Of a stretch of DNA of 64,000 nt, positions 51,113 to 61,543 are shown piece after piece. A program made the translations under genes and the position numbers. A model generated the notes under the pieces. The model made no database searches. It had not been told where the DNA came from and saw nothing but the letters and a program-made list of their open reading frames with translations. The DNA comes from Motilimonas eburnea. GTDB taxonomy: Bacteria > Pseudomonadota > Gammaproteobacteria > Enterobacterales > CBDFNC01. Within the stretch, counting starts at the first letter, position 1, and each line of letters begins with the position of its first letter. The DNA is taken from contig NZ_JAIMJB010000011.1 in the NCBI RefSeq assembly GCF_021295345.1, positions 62,001 through 126,000 of the forward strand. The letters are read 5' to 3'.

Positions 51113-51763
51113 CTACATCTCACGACTGTAACGCTCATAATATCCCATTACCTTTTTTACATAGGTTTGGGTCTCTTTATAAGGTGGGATGGTATATTTG
51201 TATTTCTTAACCGCGCCGGGACCGGCATTGTAAGCGGCTAATGCAAGCCGCTTGTTATTGAAGGTATCTAACATCATCCGTAGATATTTTGCGCCACCTT
51301 CCATGTTTTGAACAACGTCATAGCGATTATTCACCCCCAGCATTTTCGCCGTGCCTGGCATTAATTGCATGATACCTACTGCACCAGCGCGAGAAACAGC
51401 TTGAGGGTTGTAGCCAGATTCAGCACTGATCACGGCATGAAGTAGGGCGGGCTCAAGTTGATAGCGCGCCGCTATGTCAACGATAGTGGGGTGATAATGC
51501 TGACGAAGTTTTTTATTAACCTTATAGATTTTGACACGCTTGGCAGGTGCATCGGTCCAATTGCCAAAGCTGGCTGGTTTCGTTTGTTTGGGGGTGCGCA
51601 TTAACAGCTTGTAATTCTTATTCAACTTTTTTTGCGCGAAGTGGGTGGTCCCGTTGCTGTCCACCCACATGTAGACATCGCTATAACAAGCGAACGGCCA
51701 TAATGCAGCCATCAAAAAACCGATGCTCATTAAGCTATATCGTGTAGATTTTAGGTGCTTCAT
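51113..51763 (-). CDS. Exported lytic murein transglycosylase (SLT domain)
   Basis: A 216-residue protein. A signal peptide (about 1-28) and a short DUF4124-like segment ([17 protein letters not shown]) are followed by an SLT domain (about 92-212). The catalytic Glu115 is in ISAESGYNP, with [13 protein letters not shown] and [12 protein letters not shown] following. Such enzymes cleave peptidoglycan to 1,6-anhydro-muropeptides. No lipobox is seen. Confidence 0.9.
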   Translation of the reverse strand: MKHLKSTRYSLMSIGFLMAALWPFACYSDVYMWVDSNGTTHFAQKKLNKNYKLLMRTPKQTKPASFGNWTDAPAKRVKIYKVNKKLRQHYHPTIVDIAARYQLEPALLHAVISAESGYNPQAVSRAGAVGIMQLMPGTAKMLGVNNRYDVVQNMEGGAKYLRMMLDTFNNKRLALAAYNAGPGAVKKYKYTIPPYKETQTYVKKVMGYYERYSREM

Positions 51764-51909
51764 CTATGTTAACCTATGGTGTCCAATGCTAAATAACATC
51801 TTCGGATAATCATTACCATCATGCCCGCGAATGCAATATACCAGCTTCTAAATCTATGTAGGCACTGACCCAAACAATTTTCAAAATATGCATAATACAT
51901 TCCAGTGTA

Positions 51910-53646
51910 TTAAGGAGCGAGTTCATTATCTGTTTCCTGGATACCCGATGGTGTTTTTTCCACATCACGCACGACGGTTTGTAGCTCTTTTCTCAGCAGC
52001 CCATTATTTGGGTAAAGCCAGCGCGCATGCGCTAAGGTTTCGTCTGCTTGTGATTGATATCCTAACAATTTGTTTGCGAGGGCTAAATTATAGTAAATGT
52101 TGGCTCTGGGTGTATGTTCTACAAATTTGGTCGCCCAATCTATATAGGCTTTAAGTTCCTCTGGTTTGTCTAGCCTTTCACCCACAAGCATCCTTAGGGT
52201 AAAAATATTAAATTCTAGGCGTGTCGTAAGCGCCAAGGGATTGACGACTTGCATGAGCAGATCGATGTTGGTTCGCCCTGTTCGTTCAAATTTAGTCACC
52301 AGGTAATTAGTGTGCACAGCAGTGATCATAAAGGTACAAGTGATGAGCACTATCAAGATTGCATTCGTTCTAATTAATAATGTCGGCCTAAACTGGATTT
52401 CCTTTTTGCAATTAGACAAATAACTGACAAAAGCGGCCAACACTATAAACATGACCCAAGTAGCAACAGCATGATAGAACGGGTATTCGGTTTGGGTATG
52501 TAAGGTGAGAGGAAATACGAGGGCTAGCAAGGCAAGGGCGTGTCGCCAATCAAACTTGGTGAGCAAGCTGATAAAAACCGCAGCCATTGTGAGTAAACCC
52601 AATATTGGAAGGATACCGCCTTCGACTCCCCAAAGCATGAGTTCGTTGTGTGGGTGGGTGAGGTTCTCTAATACAAAAGGCACCCCCTCATTGGCAATGC
52701 GTTCGGCGCGGTCATGTAGAAAGCTCACTTCAAAGCTGCCATAGCCCCATCCTAATAGGGGCTTTTGTTGCATCATATGCCAGCTTTGCTCATATTGGAG
52801 CGTTCTTGCTCCAGCATTAGCAAGTTGAGCACCGTCGCGTGAAACCGCGCCATCAGCAATGATAAAGTGCATGCTTACACCACACGCAATCACGGCCATC
52901 AGCATCATACACCGCTGTTTAGACCGTTGCCAAAGCCATGGGGCCATTAATGCTAATCCAATGGTTACACCAAGATAGCCGGTGCGAGAAACACAGATGT
53001 AGATAACCCATGCGGCTATAAAGCAATGCAGAGTGAGAAAGCCAAATAGCCATTTAGCTTTGCCTTGTGGTTGCCATGCCATGAGTAAATAAGCTGCAAT
53101 AATAAGGCTAGTCGCTAGAAAGCTAGCCAATACATTAGGCTGTTGGAAGATGCCATAGGGTCGACCATAATCGACGTTAAAGCCTAAGGGATTGCCAGCT
53201 TTGAAGATATACATTTGCACTAGGCTATATATCCCTTCGATAAACCCTGCGATCACTAAAAAAAGGAGTAAACGGCACCATTGTGCCTTATTCATTGCCA
53301 GTTGCTGTAAAGCAAACAACAATAGTATGCCACCTAAAAAGCCCAGAATTCTAGGGTAGCTCGCTTCAGCCAGCTCGGCATTTGGGTAAAATATCGGTAC
53401 GAGTAGGAGTAAAAACGCAATCAAACCTGCTAAGGAAAGACGATTATAGACAATGCGCTGGCTAAGGGTTATCTGCCAAAGGCCAATGGCAATTAAAATC
53501 GAGGTGAAAGCCCAAGCAATGGGATTAATCGGTAGATCCAGTCCCGCTCCGCCTTGATTGTGTTGAAAGTAGTGCATCCCCACAAGACAAAAAAGAGCAA
53601 ACACCCAAGTAAAAATTGAATTTAACTTTGTCTTGCTCGTTTCCAT
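51910..53646 (-). CDS. PglL/O-antigen-ligase-family membrane protein
   Basis: A 578-residue polytopic protein with about 12 hydrophobic helices and a C-terminal helical, TPR-like tail (about 470-560). The Wzy_C-type periplasmic region has QQPNVLASFLATS and LTHPHNELMLWGVEGG, the latter typical of PglL-type O-oligosaccharyltransferases that glycosylate pilins. No pilin or glycan cluster is nearby, so the acceptor is unknown. O-antigen ligase (WaaL) is an alternative but less likely given the tail. Confidence 0.82.
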   Translation of the reverse strand: METSKTKLNSIFTWVFALFCLVGMHYFQHNQGGAGLDLPINPIAWAFTSILIAIGLWQITLSQRIVYNRLSLAGLIAFLLLLVPIFYPNAELAEASYPRILGFLGGILLLFALQQLAMNKAQWCRLLLFLVIAGFIEGIYSLVQMYIFKAGNPLGFNVDYGRPYGIFQQPNVLASFLATSLIIAAYLLMAWQPQGKAKWLFGFLTLHCFIAAWVIYICVSRTGYLGVTIGLALMAPWLWQRSKQRCMMLMAVIACGVSMHFIIADGAVSRDGAQLANAGARTLQYEQSWHMMQQKPLLGWGYGSFEVSFLHDRAERIANEGVPFVLENLTHPHNELMLWGVEGGILPILGLLTMAAVFISLLTKFDWRHALALLALVFPLTLHTQTEYPFYHAVATWVMFIVLAAFVSYLSNCKKEIQFRPTLLIRTNAILIVLITCTFMITAVHTNYLVTKFERTGRTNIDLLMQVVNPLALTTRLEFNIFTLRMLVGERLDKPEELKAYIDWATKFVEHTPRANIYYNLALANKLLGYQSQADETLAHARWLYPNNGLLRKELQTVVRDVEKTPSGIQETDNELAP

Positions 53647-53666
53647 TGTGGGGCTATGTCCAAAAA

Positions 53667-56489
53667 TTATTTAAGTAAAGGCGCTAAAAAACGCGCCGTA
53701 TGGCTGCGTTGTTCTTGGCAGATTTCTTCCGGTCTGCCGCAGACTAATATTTCACCGCCGCCACTGCCACCTTCTGGACCTAAATCTACGATCCAGTCAG
53801 CAGTTTTTATGACATCGAGGTTATGCTCGATAATCACTATGGTATTACCTTGATCTCTAAGCTTATTTAAAACTTCTAGTAAATGCTTAATGTCATGAAA
53901 GTGCAGGCCCGTTGTCGGCTCATCAAGAATATATAAGGTTTTGCCTGTACTGCGTTTTGATAGCTCCTTGGCCAACTTAACTCGTTGTGCCTCACCACCT
54001 GATAAGGTGGTGGCGGCTTGACCAAGACAGATATAACTCAACCCGACATCTAACAAGGTTTGCAATTTACGTTGAATGGCTGGGACTGCCGCGAAAAAGG
54101 CCAACGCATCTTCCACTGTCATATCCAATACTTCATTAATATTCTTACCCTTGTATTTTACCTCTAGGGTTTCACGGTTGTAGCGCTTACCAGCACAAAC
54201 ATCGCAAGGGACATAAACGTCAGGTAAAAAGTGCATTTCTACCTTGATCACCCCGTCACCTTGGCAGGCTTCACAGCGGCCACCCTTGACGTTAAAGCTA
54301 AAGCGGCCCGGCTTATAACCGCGGCTACGCGCTTCTTGTGTGCCAGCGAATAAATCACGAATACCGGTAAAAATGCCGGTGTAAGTCGCAGGGTTAGACC
54401 GGGGAGTTCGTCCAATTGGACTTTGGTCGATGTCGACCACTTTATCGAGATGCTGCAATCCACTGATGCTCTTGTACGGAGCTGGCGTCGCCAAGCTTGC
54501 GTTGTTCAGGGTTTTTTGTGCAATACGGTAAAACGTATCATTGATCAGGGTGGATTTCCCTGAGCCAGACACCCCTGTCACACACGTCATGACGCCAATG
54601 GGGATAGCGAGGTCTACTTTTTTCAGGTTATTACCACTGGCCCCTTTTAGCTTGATCCACTTTTTGGTTAATGGGGTCCTTGTGGCTGGCACGGCAATGC
54701 TTTTTCGACCACTTAAGTAATCGGCTGTAAGTGAGTCTTCACTTTCTAGTATTTGCTGATAACTGCCCTGGGCGACAACATGACCGCCGTGAACACCCGC
54801 GCCGGGACCGATATCAATAATGTGGTCTGCGGTGCGAATAGCATCTTCATCATGCTCGACCACTAATACCGTGTTTCCTAAATCGCGCAAGTGATTTAAG
54901 GTTGCGAGTAGCCTCTCGTTATCTCTTTGATGTAGACCTATGGAAGGCTCATCCAGTACATACATGACGCCCACTAAGCCGGCTCCGATTTGGCTGGCGA
55001 GGCGGATCCGTTGGGCTTCTCCACCCGATAGGGTTTCAGCACTGCGTTCAAGGCTTAAGTAATTCAAGCCAACATTGACCAAAAAGCTCAATCGTTCGAT
55101 GATTTCTTTGAGGATCTTATCGGCAATTTGACCACGTTGGCCGCTAAAGTTGAGCTGGCTAAAGAAACTGGCCGCTTCACCGATCGACATGCTGGCCACT
55201 TGCGGCAAGTTCGTATTTTCAACAAACACATTACGCGCTTCTTCACGCAAGCGACTACCGTGACAACTTGGACAGGGTTGGCTATTAAGGTACTTGGCCA
55301 GTTCCTCACGAACGGCATTGGATTCGGTATCTTTATAGCGCCGCTGCATATTGGGGATCACGCCTTCAAATGGGTGTTTACGAACCACGACGTCCCCGCG
55401 GTCATTCATGTATTTGAATTCAATCTCTTGAGTTCCGCTACCGTGAAGTACCGCTTGTTGTGCTGTTTTATCCAGATCGCAAAAAGGCATGTTAACGTCG
55501 AATTGGAAGTGGTCAGCAAGGGAAGTGAGCATTTGAAAATAGTAAAAATTCTTCTTATCCCAGCCCTTAATCGCGCCATTAGTTAAGCTATTTTGGGGGG
55601 CAGTGAGTACTCGCTCACTATCAAAAAATTGCTCAACACCTAAGCCATCACAGGTGCCACAGGCACCGGCCGGATTATTGAATGAGAAAATACGAGGCTC
55701 TAATTCTTGCATACTGTAGCCACAAAGTGGGCAGGCAAAATTGGCCGAGAAAATCATTTCTTCTTGTTCCGGCGCATCCATCCAGCTGATGATCGCGGTG
55801 CCTTCCGATAAGCCCAGTGCTGTTTCAAATGACTCGGCTAAACGTAGCTGTAAATCATCACGCACTTTAAAGCGGTCGATGACCACTTCTATGGTGTGCT
55901 TTTTATGTAAATCTAAGGTCGGGGGATCGGAAAGGTCGCATACTTCACCATCGATACGGGCTCGAATAAAGCCCTGTGCCGCTAAGCCTTGTAAGGTTTT
56001 AACGTGTTCACCTTTGCGCTCTTTGACCACAGGTGCGAGTAACATTAATTTACTACCAGCAGGTAATTCCAACACCTTATCGACCATCTGGCTAATGGTT
56101 TGGGCATTCAGCGCAATATCATGAGTAGGGCAGCGAGGCTCACCGACACGGGCGAATAAAAGACGCAAATAGTCGTAAATTTCGGTGATGGTACCGACAG
56201 TAGAGCGAGGGTTGTGTGACGTTGACTTTTGCTCAATTGAGATGGCAGGAGACAAGCCTTCAATATGGTCTACATCGGGCTTTTCCATTAAAGATAAAAA
56301 CTGGCGCGCATAGGCAGATAATGATTCAACATAACGACGTTGGCCTTCGGCATATAAGGTATCAAATGCCAATGAAGATTTGCCTGAACCCGATAAGCCA
56401 GTGATCACCACAAGCTTATCTCTGGGGATGGTTAGATTGATATCTTTTAAGTTATGAGTGCGTGCGCCTCTGACTTCAATGTTTTCCAT
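53667..56489 (-). CDS. uvrA: Excinuclease ABC subunit A
   Basis: A 940-residue damage-recognition ATPase, the same length as E. coli UvrA. It has two ABC cassettes ([14 protein letters not shown] near residue 31 and [14 protein letters not shown] in the second half, each with LSGGEAQR), plus zinc-finger segments (CPLCGYSM ... CGTCDGLG and [10 protein letters not shown] ... CDVCAGKRY). It starts nucleotide excision repair with UvrB. An SOS box lies upstream. Confidence 0.97.
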   Translation of the reverse strand: MENIEVRGARTHNLKDINLTIPRDKLVVITGLSGSGKSSLAFDTLYAEGQRRYVESLSAYARQFLSLMEKPDVDHIEGLSPAISIEQKSTSHNPRSTVGTITEIYDYLRLLFARVGEPRCPTHDIALNAQTISQMVDKVLELPAGSKLMLLAPVVKERKGEHVKTLQGLAAQGFIRARIDGEVCDLSDPPTLDLHKKHTIEVVIDRFKVRDDLQLRLAESFETALGLSEGTAIISWMDAPEQEEMIFSANFACPLCGYSMQELEPRIFSFNNPAGACGTCDGLGVEQFFDSERVLTAPQNSLTNGAIKGWDKKNFYYFQMLTSLADHFQFDVNMPFCDLDKTAQQAVLHGSGTQEIEFKYMNDRGDVVVRKHPFEGVIPNMQRRYKDTESNAVREELAKYLNSQPCPSCHGSRLREEARNVFVENTNLPQVASMSIGEAASFFSQLNFSGQRGQIADKILKEIIERLSFLVNVGLNYLSLERSAETLSGGEAQRIRLASQIGAGLVGVMYVLDEPSIGLHQRDNERLLATLNHLRDLGNTVLVVEHDEDAIRTADHIIDIGPGAGVHGGHVVAQGSYQQILESEDSLTADYLSGRKSIAVPATRTPLTKKWIKLKGASGNNLKKVDLAIPIGVMTCVTGVSGSGKSTLINDTFYRIAQKTLNNASLATPAPYKSISGLQHLDKVVDIDQSPIGRTPRSNPATYTGIFTGIRDLFAGTQEARSRGYKPGRFSFNVKGGRCEACQGDGVIKVEMHFLPDVYVPCDVCAGKRYNRETLEVKYKGKNINEVLDMTVEDALAFFAAVPAIQRKLQTLLDVGLSYICLGQAATTLSGGEAQRVKLAKELSKRSTGKTLYILDEPTTGLHFHDIKHLLEVLNKLRDQGNTIVIIEHNLDVIKTADWIVDLGPEGGSGGGEILVCGRPEEICQEQRSHTARFLAPLLK

Positions 56490-56538
56490 GTTGCCACTCT
56501 GTAAACAAAATCAAACCCTAAGTATCGCACAGTGTTAA

Positions 56539-56554
56539 CTGTATGAATAGACAG
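56539..56554. promoter_or_regulatory. LexA SOS box upstream of uvrA
   Basis: CTG-TATGAATAGA-CAG matches the CTG-N10-CAG LexA consensus with the favoured TAT start. It is 50 bp before the uvrA start codon. In E. coli a LexA site also controls uvrA. Confidence 0.8.
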
Positions 56555-56603
56555 TTGTGGTTGCAATTTGCCTCCCCACAGAGCCAACGCGATGCCTAAA
56601 CAA

Positions 56604-56631
56604 AAAAAGCCAGCATCCTTGCTGGCTTTTT
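56604..56631. terminator. Bidirectional terminator between the LuxR-type gene and uvrA
   Basis: AAAAAGCCAGCA-TCCT-TGCTGGCTTTTT, a perfect 12-bp stem with A/T flanks. On the minus strand it ends the LuxR-type gene before the uvrA promoter. Confidence 0.92.
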
Positions 56632-56648
56632 AATGTTAGTGATAAAGA

Positions 56649-57287
56649 TTAAATATATTCTCTTGCCCAGCTCACCGCTTGCAATCGATTTTTAACTTTT
56701 AGCTTTTTGAACACATTGTAAAGATGAGACTTAACCGTGTGCTCACTTAAAAACAAGTTATCGGCGATCTGCATGTTTGATGCTCCCGTCATCACTTGTT
56801 TCAATATTTCCACTTCACGACTGGTCAGTTTTGCGTAAGGCTGGTACTGACGGTGTAGTCGGGTACGTAGCGTTGCGAGCTGTGAGGTCATGGTTGAGCG
56901 GCTAAACCAGTATTCACCGGCAAAGACACACTTGATGCCTTTGATTAGTTGCTCTTGATCTGCCGATTTTTGGAAAATGCCTACGCATAACGGCCAAGCT
57001 TGTAGCAATTGTGTTTCTAACTCTGGGTCAGTATTGAAAAGAATAATGCTGGTGTTGGTGGTCCATTGATTGATTTCATGGTGCCAGTCTTGCTCATTTG
57101 CGCCTGAAATGTACTGCAAATTTGCAAGTAGAAAGAATTCGGTATCCGCCTCTTGAGTAATACTCAATTGTTCTGGTCGGCTTACCAATTCTACCTCTAC
57201 AGCCAGTTTTAACTTTAGAAAATGAACCAGGGCAGCCGACTCGATAGAGTCTTCTGAGATGAGATATAAATGCTGTTTTTTGTTCAT
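56649..57287 (-). CDS. LuxR-type regulator of the CsgD/VpsT class
   Basis: A 212-residue regulator. The N-terminal half is a receiver-like fold without the phosphorylation Asp cluster. The C-terminal LuxR helix-turn-helix (about 145-208) reads LTSREVEILKQVMTGASNMQ. At 127-130 it has WFSR, matching the W[F/L/M][T/S]R motif through which VpsT of Vibrio cholerae binds cyclic di-GMP. It may therefore link c-di-GMP to matrix or biofilm genes. It stands alone, with no matrix operon in the window. Confidence 0.88.
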   Translation of the reverse strand: MNKKQHLYLISEDSIESAALVHFLKLKLAVEVELVSRPEQLSITQEADTEFFLLANLQYISGANEQDWHHEINQWTTNTSIILFNTDPELETQLLQAWPLCVGIFQKSADQEQLIKGIKCVFAGEYWFSRSTMTSQLATLRTRLHRQYQPYAKLTSREVEILKQVMTGASNMQIADNLFLSEHTVKSHLYNVFKKLKVKNRLQAVSWAREYI

Positions 57288-57598
57288 AATGTCTTTCCCT
57301 GATAGCTTTTCAGCGCGACTAGACTAATACATCTATCAAAATTAAGTGAAGCATGAAAAAAGTATTAGCCTTGTCATATCAGCTGTCAATACCGAATAGC
57401 GCTTTGTTATTTGGCTTGTTTATAACCAATTAGATTACATAAAATTATTTTTTTTAACAATTTTTTGGTAGATATTTATTGCTGATGTGCAACTTGTTTC
57501 ACTATTTTGACTGGTGTAGTGGGTTTCGATTTTGTTTTTTCTCATGCTAGCATCCCGTGCTATTATCCCGCTTCCTGTTTTTTAGCCAAAAAGTTTTG
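57288..57598. other. AT-rich divergent intergenic region
   Basis: About 310 bp between the LuxR-type gene and yajR, rich in A and T with several T tracts. It must contain two divergent promoters. I see no gene and no operator that I can name. Confidence 0.4.
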
Positions 57599-58969
57599 AT
57601 GAATCAGACCGCATTAAATGCAACTGAAAAGCGAGCTTCTATTAGTCTGGCCATGGTATTTGGCTTGAGAATGCTTGGCTTATTCATGATCATGCCAGTG
57701 TTTGCTTATTACGGCCAATCCCTAGAAGGATACTCGCCTTTATGGGTTGGGCTAGCGATAGGGGCTTATGGCCTCACTCAAGCCTTGTTTCAGATCCCCA
57801 TGGGTATTTTATCTGACCGCATTGGGCGCAAGCCTGTTATTGTCATGGGCCTATTGATCTTTGCCTTGGGAAGCTTAATTGCTGCCTGGTCTGATTCTGT
57901 CTATGGGGTGGCCTTGGGTCGCGCAATCCAAGGACTCGGTGCCATTGCCAGCGCTATTTTAGCGTTAGCTGCAGACACTAGCCGTGAAGAGCAACGTTCT
58001 AAGGTGATGGCGACCATAGGCGTTTCAATTGGCCTCGCGTTTGCTGTGGCCATGGTTGTGGGTCCTATTGTCACCCAGTTCATCGGATTAGCTGGTTTGT
58101 TTTATTTTACCGCGGTGATGGCTTTATTGGGGATCGTGATCGTCAGGTTTTCGGTGCCGAATGTGACACATAAAGCGCCGCCAGGTGACACGGTTGCGAC
58201 GCCAAGATTACTCAAATCTTTGCTTGCTAAGCCAGAACTGCTGCGCTTAGATGCGGGTATTTTCATTCTGCATCTGACGTTAACTGCCATGTTTGTGGTG
58301 TTGCCACTCAAACTAGTGGCGGCAGGAATGTTGGTCGAGCATCATTGGATGCTATATTTTCCTGCGCTGATCCTTTCCTTTCTATTTATTGTGCCCATGC
58401 TGATTTATGGTGCGCGCAAACAAAAAAATAAGCAGCTATTTATCTTTTCTATTATGCTAATGGCGCTTAGCCTGTTGTTATTAGCGTTGCAGCAGAGCCC
58501 ACTTTGGTTGATCTTACTCGCCGTATTTTTGTATTTCACCGCATTTAACTTCTTAGAGGCCTCCTTACCTGCATTTATCTCTATGCTGGCACCCGCAGGC
58601 GCCAAAGGCACGGCCATGGGGGTTTATTCAACCAGCCAGTTCTTAGGTGCATTCCTTGGCGGTGTGCTGGGGGGTTATGCCTATAATTATTTTGGCGACC
58701 AAGGTTTGTTTATCCTTATCGCAGGTTTAATGTTATGCTGGATGGTTATTGCATTGGGAATGAGTAACCCAAGCCAGATTCGTAACCATGTTTTTTCGGT
58801 TGACCTATCAGATAGTCAGCGTGCGCAAGTGCTGACACAACAACTGGCCAAGTTACAAGGCGTATTAGAGGCGGTTGTGGTTGTCGAAGAGCATGCAGTG
58901 TATTTAAAAGTAAAACATACAGAGTTTGAACTTAATCAAGCCCAAGTGCTGATTAATAGTGGAAATTAA
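57599..58969 (+). CDS. yajR: MFS transporter YajR
   Basis: A 456-residue major-facilitator protein (12 helices) close to E. coli YajR in length and in N-terminal motifs ([18 protein letters not shown]; motif [12 protein letters not shown]). The 60-residue cytosolic C-terminus ([20 protein letters not shown]) resembles the ferredoxin-like YAM domain of YajR. The substrate is unknown. ATG 57599 fits the family; the frame is open 14 codons further. ssb follows 14 bp downstream. Confidence 0.88.
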   Translation: MNQTALNATEKRASISLAMVFGLRMLGLFMIMPVFAYYGQSLEGYSPLWVGLAIGAYGLTQALFQIPMGILSDRIGRKPVIVMGLLIFALGSLIAAWSDSVYGVALGRAIQGLGAIASAILALAADTSREEQRSKVMATIGVSIGLAFAVAMVVGPIVTQFIGLAGLFYFTAVMALLGIVIVRFSVPNVTHKAPPGDTVATPRLLKSLLAKPELLRLDAGIFILHLTLTAMFVVLPLKLVAAGMLVEHHWMLYFPALILSFLFIVPMLIYGARKQKNKQLFIFSIMLMALSLLLLALQQSPLWLILLAVFLYFTAFNFLEASLPAFISMLAPAGAKGTAMGVYSTSQFLGAFLGGVLGGYAYNYFGDQGLFILIAGLMLCWMVIALGMSNPSQIRNHVFSVDLSDSQRAQVLTQQLAKLQGVLEAVVVVEEHAVYLKVKHTEFELNQAQVLINSGN

Positions 58970-58983
58970 CGGGAGTTGAGATT

Positions 58984-59604
58984 ATGGCCACTCGTGGAGT
59001 GAACAAAGTTATTTTGGTTGGCAACTTAGGTCAAGATCCTGAAGTTCGCTACTTACCTAATGGTGGTGCGGTGGCTAACATTACTATCGCGACCTCTGAA
59101 TCATGGCGCGATAAAGCGACCGGTGAGCAGCGTGAAAAAACCGAATGGCACCGTGTGTCTTTGTTCGGCAAACTGGCTGAAGTTGCTGGGGAATATCTAC
59201 GTAAAGGTTCACAGGTTTACATTGAAGGTCAATTGCAAACGCGTAAATGGCAAGATCAGCAAGGACAAGATCGTTACACCACAGAGGTTGTTGTACAAGG
59301 TTATAGTGGCGTAATGCAAATGCTAGGTGGCCGTCAAGGTGGTCAGCAAGGTGGCCAAGGTGGATATGGCCAACAAGGTGGCCAAGGCAACTATGGCGGT
59401 CAAGCCAATCAGGGGCAAGGTGGCCAGCAAAGTTGGGGTCAGCCGCAGCAACCTAATATGGCACCGCCTTCACAACCATCACCTCAGGGCGGCTATAATC
59501 AAGCGCCTCCAGCACCTGCGCCACAATCAGCCCCACAAAAGCCAGCTGCACAACCTAGCTACAATGAGCCGCCAATGGATTTTGATGACGATATCCCGTT
59601 CTAG
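58984..59604 (+). CDS. ssb: Single-stranded DNA-binding protein
   Basis: A 206-residue SSB. The N-terminal OB fold covers about 1-112 ([40 protein letters not shown]). A long Gly/Gln/Pro-rich linker with GGQQGGQGG-type repeats (about 115-195) follows. The acidic partner-binding tip ends DFDDDIPF. It has only a 14-bp gap from yajR. Confidence 0.97.
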   Translation: MATRGVNKVILVGNLGQDPEVRYLPNGGAVANITIATSESWRDKATGEQREKTEWHRVSLFGKLAEVAGEYLRKGSQVYIEGQLQTRKWQDQQGQDRYTTEVVVQGYSGVMQMLGGRQGGQQGGQGGYGQQGGQGNYGGQANQGQGGQQSWGQPQQPNMAPPSQPSPQGGYNQAPPAPAPQSAPQKPAAQPSYNEPPMDFDDDIPF

Positions 59605-59640
59605 GTTAGAATTTTAATAAAGAGTAAAGACAGATTTCAG

Positions 59641-59662
59641 GCCGCAGTCATGCGGCTTTTTT
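59641..59662 (+). terminator. Terminator after ssb
   Basis: GCCGCA-GTCA-TGCGGC followed by six T, 36 bp after the ssb stop and just before the convergent rtcR end. Confidence 0.88.
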
Positions 59663-59667
59663 GTGCC

Positions 59668-61284
59668 TTATTGTTCACGCCGCTGTTTGTGTAACTCGGA
59701 CCACTTCAAGCCGAATTTGGCTAGGTATTTTTGCAGTCTGGTCGAGTCATTGACTTGCGCCTTCTTCTCTCGGCTCTTATCGAATAATTCACGCCCTGCA
59801 GAGGCCATATTATGATGGCGTAAACAGACAGTGAGCACATAGTTCAGTTGGTGTGCATCAAATTGATCAAGCTCGGCGATGCTTTGCTCGTTCAGGTAAT
59901 CACCTAATCTATTTATCGATTTTAATGCAGTAGGATTTTGCCAACAAAGTCGCAACCTTGCTATCTCTTCTTCTACATCGTCGAGTGTGATTCTTGACGA
60001 ATCGGCTAAGGTGCACAGACGGGTAATGGCAGAGCTTAAATCGCGAAAGTTCCCTGACCAGATAGCTTCGCCCGACATGGCAAATTTTTCAAAGGTTAAC
60101 CTCGCTTCCTTGTTAAAACGAACTTGTCGCCCATGCTTTTGCGCATATAGGCTTATCTCATAATCGATATTGGCAGGCAGATCTTCTTTACGTTCAGTCA
60201 GGGCTGGTAATTTATAGGTCCACAGGTTGATCCTAGCGAATAAGTCCTCACGAAACATACCTTTGGCTATTTCGGCTGCTAACTCCTTGTTGGTTCCAGC
60301 GATAAGCTGGAAGTCACTGCTGACGGTTTTGTCACTGCCAACTGGGTGAAAGGTTTTATTTTCTATAGCATGCAAAAGCATCGCTTGCTCTTCTAAACCA
60401 AGCTCACCAATTTCATCAAGGAATAATATGCCTTGATTAGCCGTGAGTAGATATCCATTTCGCTCTTTTTGCGCGCCGGTAAATGCACCTTTGGTATGGC
60501 CAAAAAGCGCCGCCATGGCGTTTTCGCCCTTTAATGTGGCACAGTTGACGCTGACTAAATCTCCTTTAATCATTGAGCGGCGTTTCTTCAGTTGAAAAAT
60601 GCGCATAGCGAGTTGGCTTTTACCGGCGCCAGTTGGGCCCGTGAGTAAAATCGGGTCGTTAGAGCGAATCGCCACCTTTTCGACTTGCGATATAAGATGA
60701 TTAAAGTTGGCATTCTTAGTTGCGATTCCGCCTTTTAAGAATGCCTTACCTTCTAAATGTTCCCGATCAAAGCGTGTGGCGAGTTGGTCATATTTAGATA
60801 GATCTAAGTCTATGATATGCACTCGGCCGATGGACTTATTGGTGGCATATTTATCCGGAGATGTTTGAATCAGTCGACCAGGAAAGTGGCGGCTTTCAGT
60901 CAATAAATAGCTACATATCTGTACAACATGAGTGCCTGTTGTGATGTGAAATAGATAATCACAGTGTTCTGTATCAAACGCTTGTTGTTGGCACCAATCA
61001 TAAAGCTTGGCATACACTTCTTCAAAATCCCATGGATCACGAAAGTTTAGGTTATGTAGGGTGACGGTTGTTTCTGGTGAGACACTTTCAATATCAACCG
61101 CCACATTGTTAGCAAGGCGCTCAGAGTGATTGTCATGCAGCATATGCAAATGATCTATGACTAAATCATCTTGGCTACACAAGCTAATGTTGGGCCGCCA
61201 GCGAGCCCAGCGATCAACGCGCTTACCGACAAAATCTAGCTTTGTGCCAATCAAACTGACCGCAATGGTTTTCTTTCTATTCAT
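59668..61284 (-). CDS. rtcR: RNA-repair regulator RtcR (CARF plus sigma-54 activator)
   Basis: A 538-residue bacterial enhancer-binding protein. The N-terminal RtcR/CARF domain (about 1-185) has IGTKLDFVGKR and the ligand-loop signature HITTGTHVVQICSYLLTE. The AAA+ domain (about 190-430) has Walker A GPTGAGKS (216-223), the sigma-54 contact loop GAFTGA (266-271) and Walker B LFLDE (287-291). A C-terminal helix-turn-helix follows (about 490-538). CARF domains sense RNA-derived ligands. It is divergent from the tRNA-like/slipin/rtcB unit, which starts at a sigma-54-type promoter, so it should activate that unit when RNA is damaged. Confidence 0.95.
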   Translation of the reverse strand: MNRKKTIAVSLIGTKLDFVGKRVDRWARWRPNISLCSQDDLVIDHLHMLHDNHSERLANNVAVDIESVSPETTVTLHNLNFRDPWDFEEVYAKLYDWCQQQAFDTEHCDYLFHITTGTHVVQICSYLLTESRHFPGRLIQTSPDKYATNKSIGRVHIIDLDLSKYDQLATRFDREHLEGKAFLKGGIATKNANFNHLISQVEKVAIRSNDPILLTGPTGAGKSQLAMRIFQLKKRRSMIKGDLVSVNCATLKGENAMAALFGHTKGAFTGAQKERNGYLLTANQGILFLDEIGELGLEEQAMLLHAIENKTFHPVGSDKTVSSDFQLIAGTNKELAAEIAKGMFREDLFARINLWTYKLPALTERKEDLPANIDYEISLYAQKHGRQVRFNKEARLTFEKFAMSGEAIWSGNFRDLSSAITRLCTLADSSRITLDDVEEEIARLRLCWQNPTALKSINRLGDYLNEQSIAELDQFDAHQLNYVLTVCLRHHNMASAGRELFDKSREKKAQVNDSTRLQKYLAKFGLKWSELHKQRREQ

Positions 61285-61304
61285 AACTTACTGGTTATCT
61301 ATAT

Positions 61305-61320
61305 GGATATAAATATATCC
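61305..61320. promoter_or_regulatory. Palindrome, candidate RtcR upstream activation site
   Basis: GGATATA-AA-TATATCC, a perfect 7-bp inverted repeat between rtcR and the sigma-54 promoter, about 120 bp upstream of the latter. That distance suits an enhancer site for a sigma-54 activator. It could also be an rtcR autoregulatory site. Binding is inferred. Confidence 0.4.
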
Positions 61321-61438
61321 TTAAGGTTACTTTTATGTCTTTCGGTGCGCTAGCTTAAAATTGCTTCATTTTGCTGATCGGTTGTTTTTTTATTTAAATT
61401 CAGTTGTTTATTTGTATTTTAATTATTTTTTATTCAGT

Positions 61439-61454
61439 TGGCACGCAACTTGAT
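61439..61454 (+). promoter_or_regulatory. Sigma-54 promoter of the RNA-repair unit
   Basis: TGGCACG-CAAC-TTGAT matches the sigma-54 consensus TGGCACG-N4-TTGC(A/T) except that the -12 element is GA, not GC. The GG-N10 spacing is exact. Start of transcription would fall at about 61464, the first base of a 7-bp helix arm. It is the only such site seen between rtcR and the slipin gene. Confidence 0.75.
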
Positions 61455-61463
61455 ATCTATAAA

Positions 61464-61541
61464 GTGCTGGCCATTTAGGTAGTGACTCAACCATCACTCC
61501 GGTGCACTGAACGTTGTGACTGTGTATTCCAAGCCCAGCAT
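61464..61541 (+). ncRNA. 5' helix-closed RNA module
   Basis: GTGCTGG (61464-61470) pairs with CCAGCAT (61535-61541), one G-T pair. Inside is a hairpin AGTGA-N8-TCACT (61481-61485 with 61494-61498). The predicted transcription start falls at the first base of the closing helix. No T-loop or D-loop consensus was found, so it is not called tRNA-like. It may be a leader or a separate small RNA. Confidence 0.45.
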
Positions 61542-61543
61542 AC

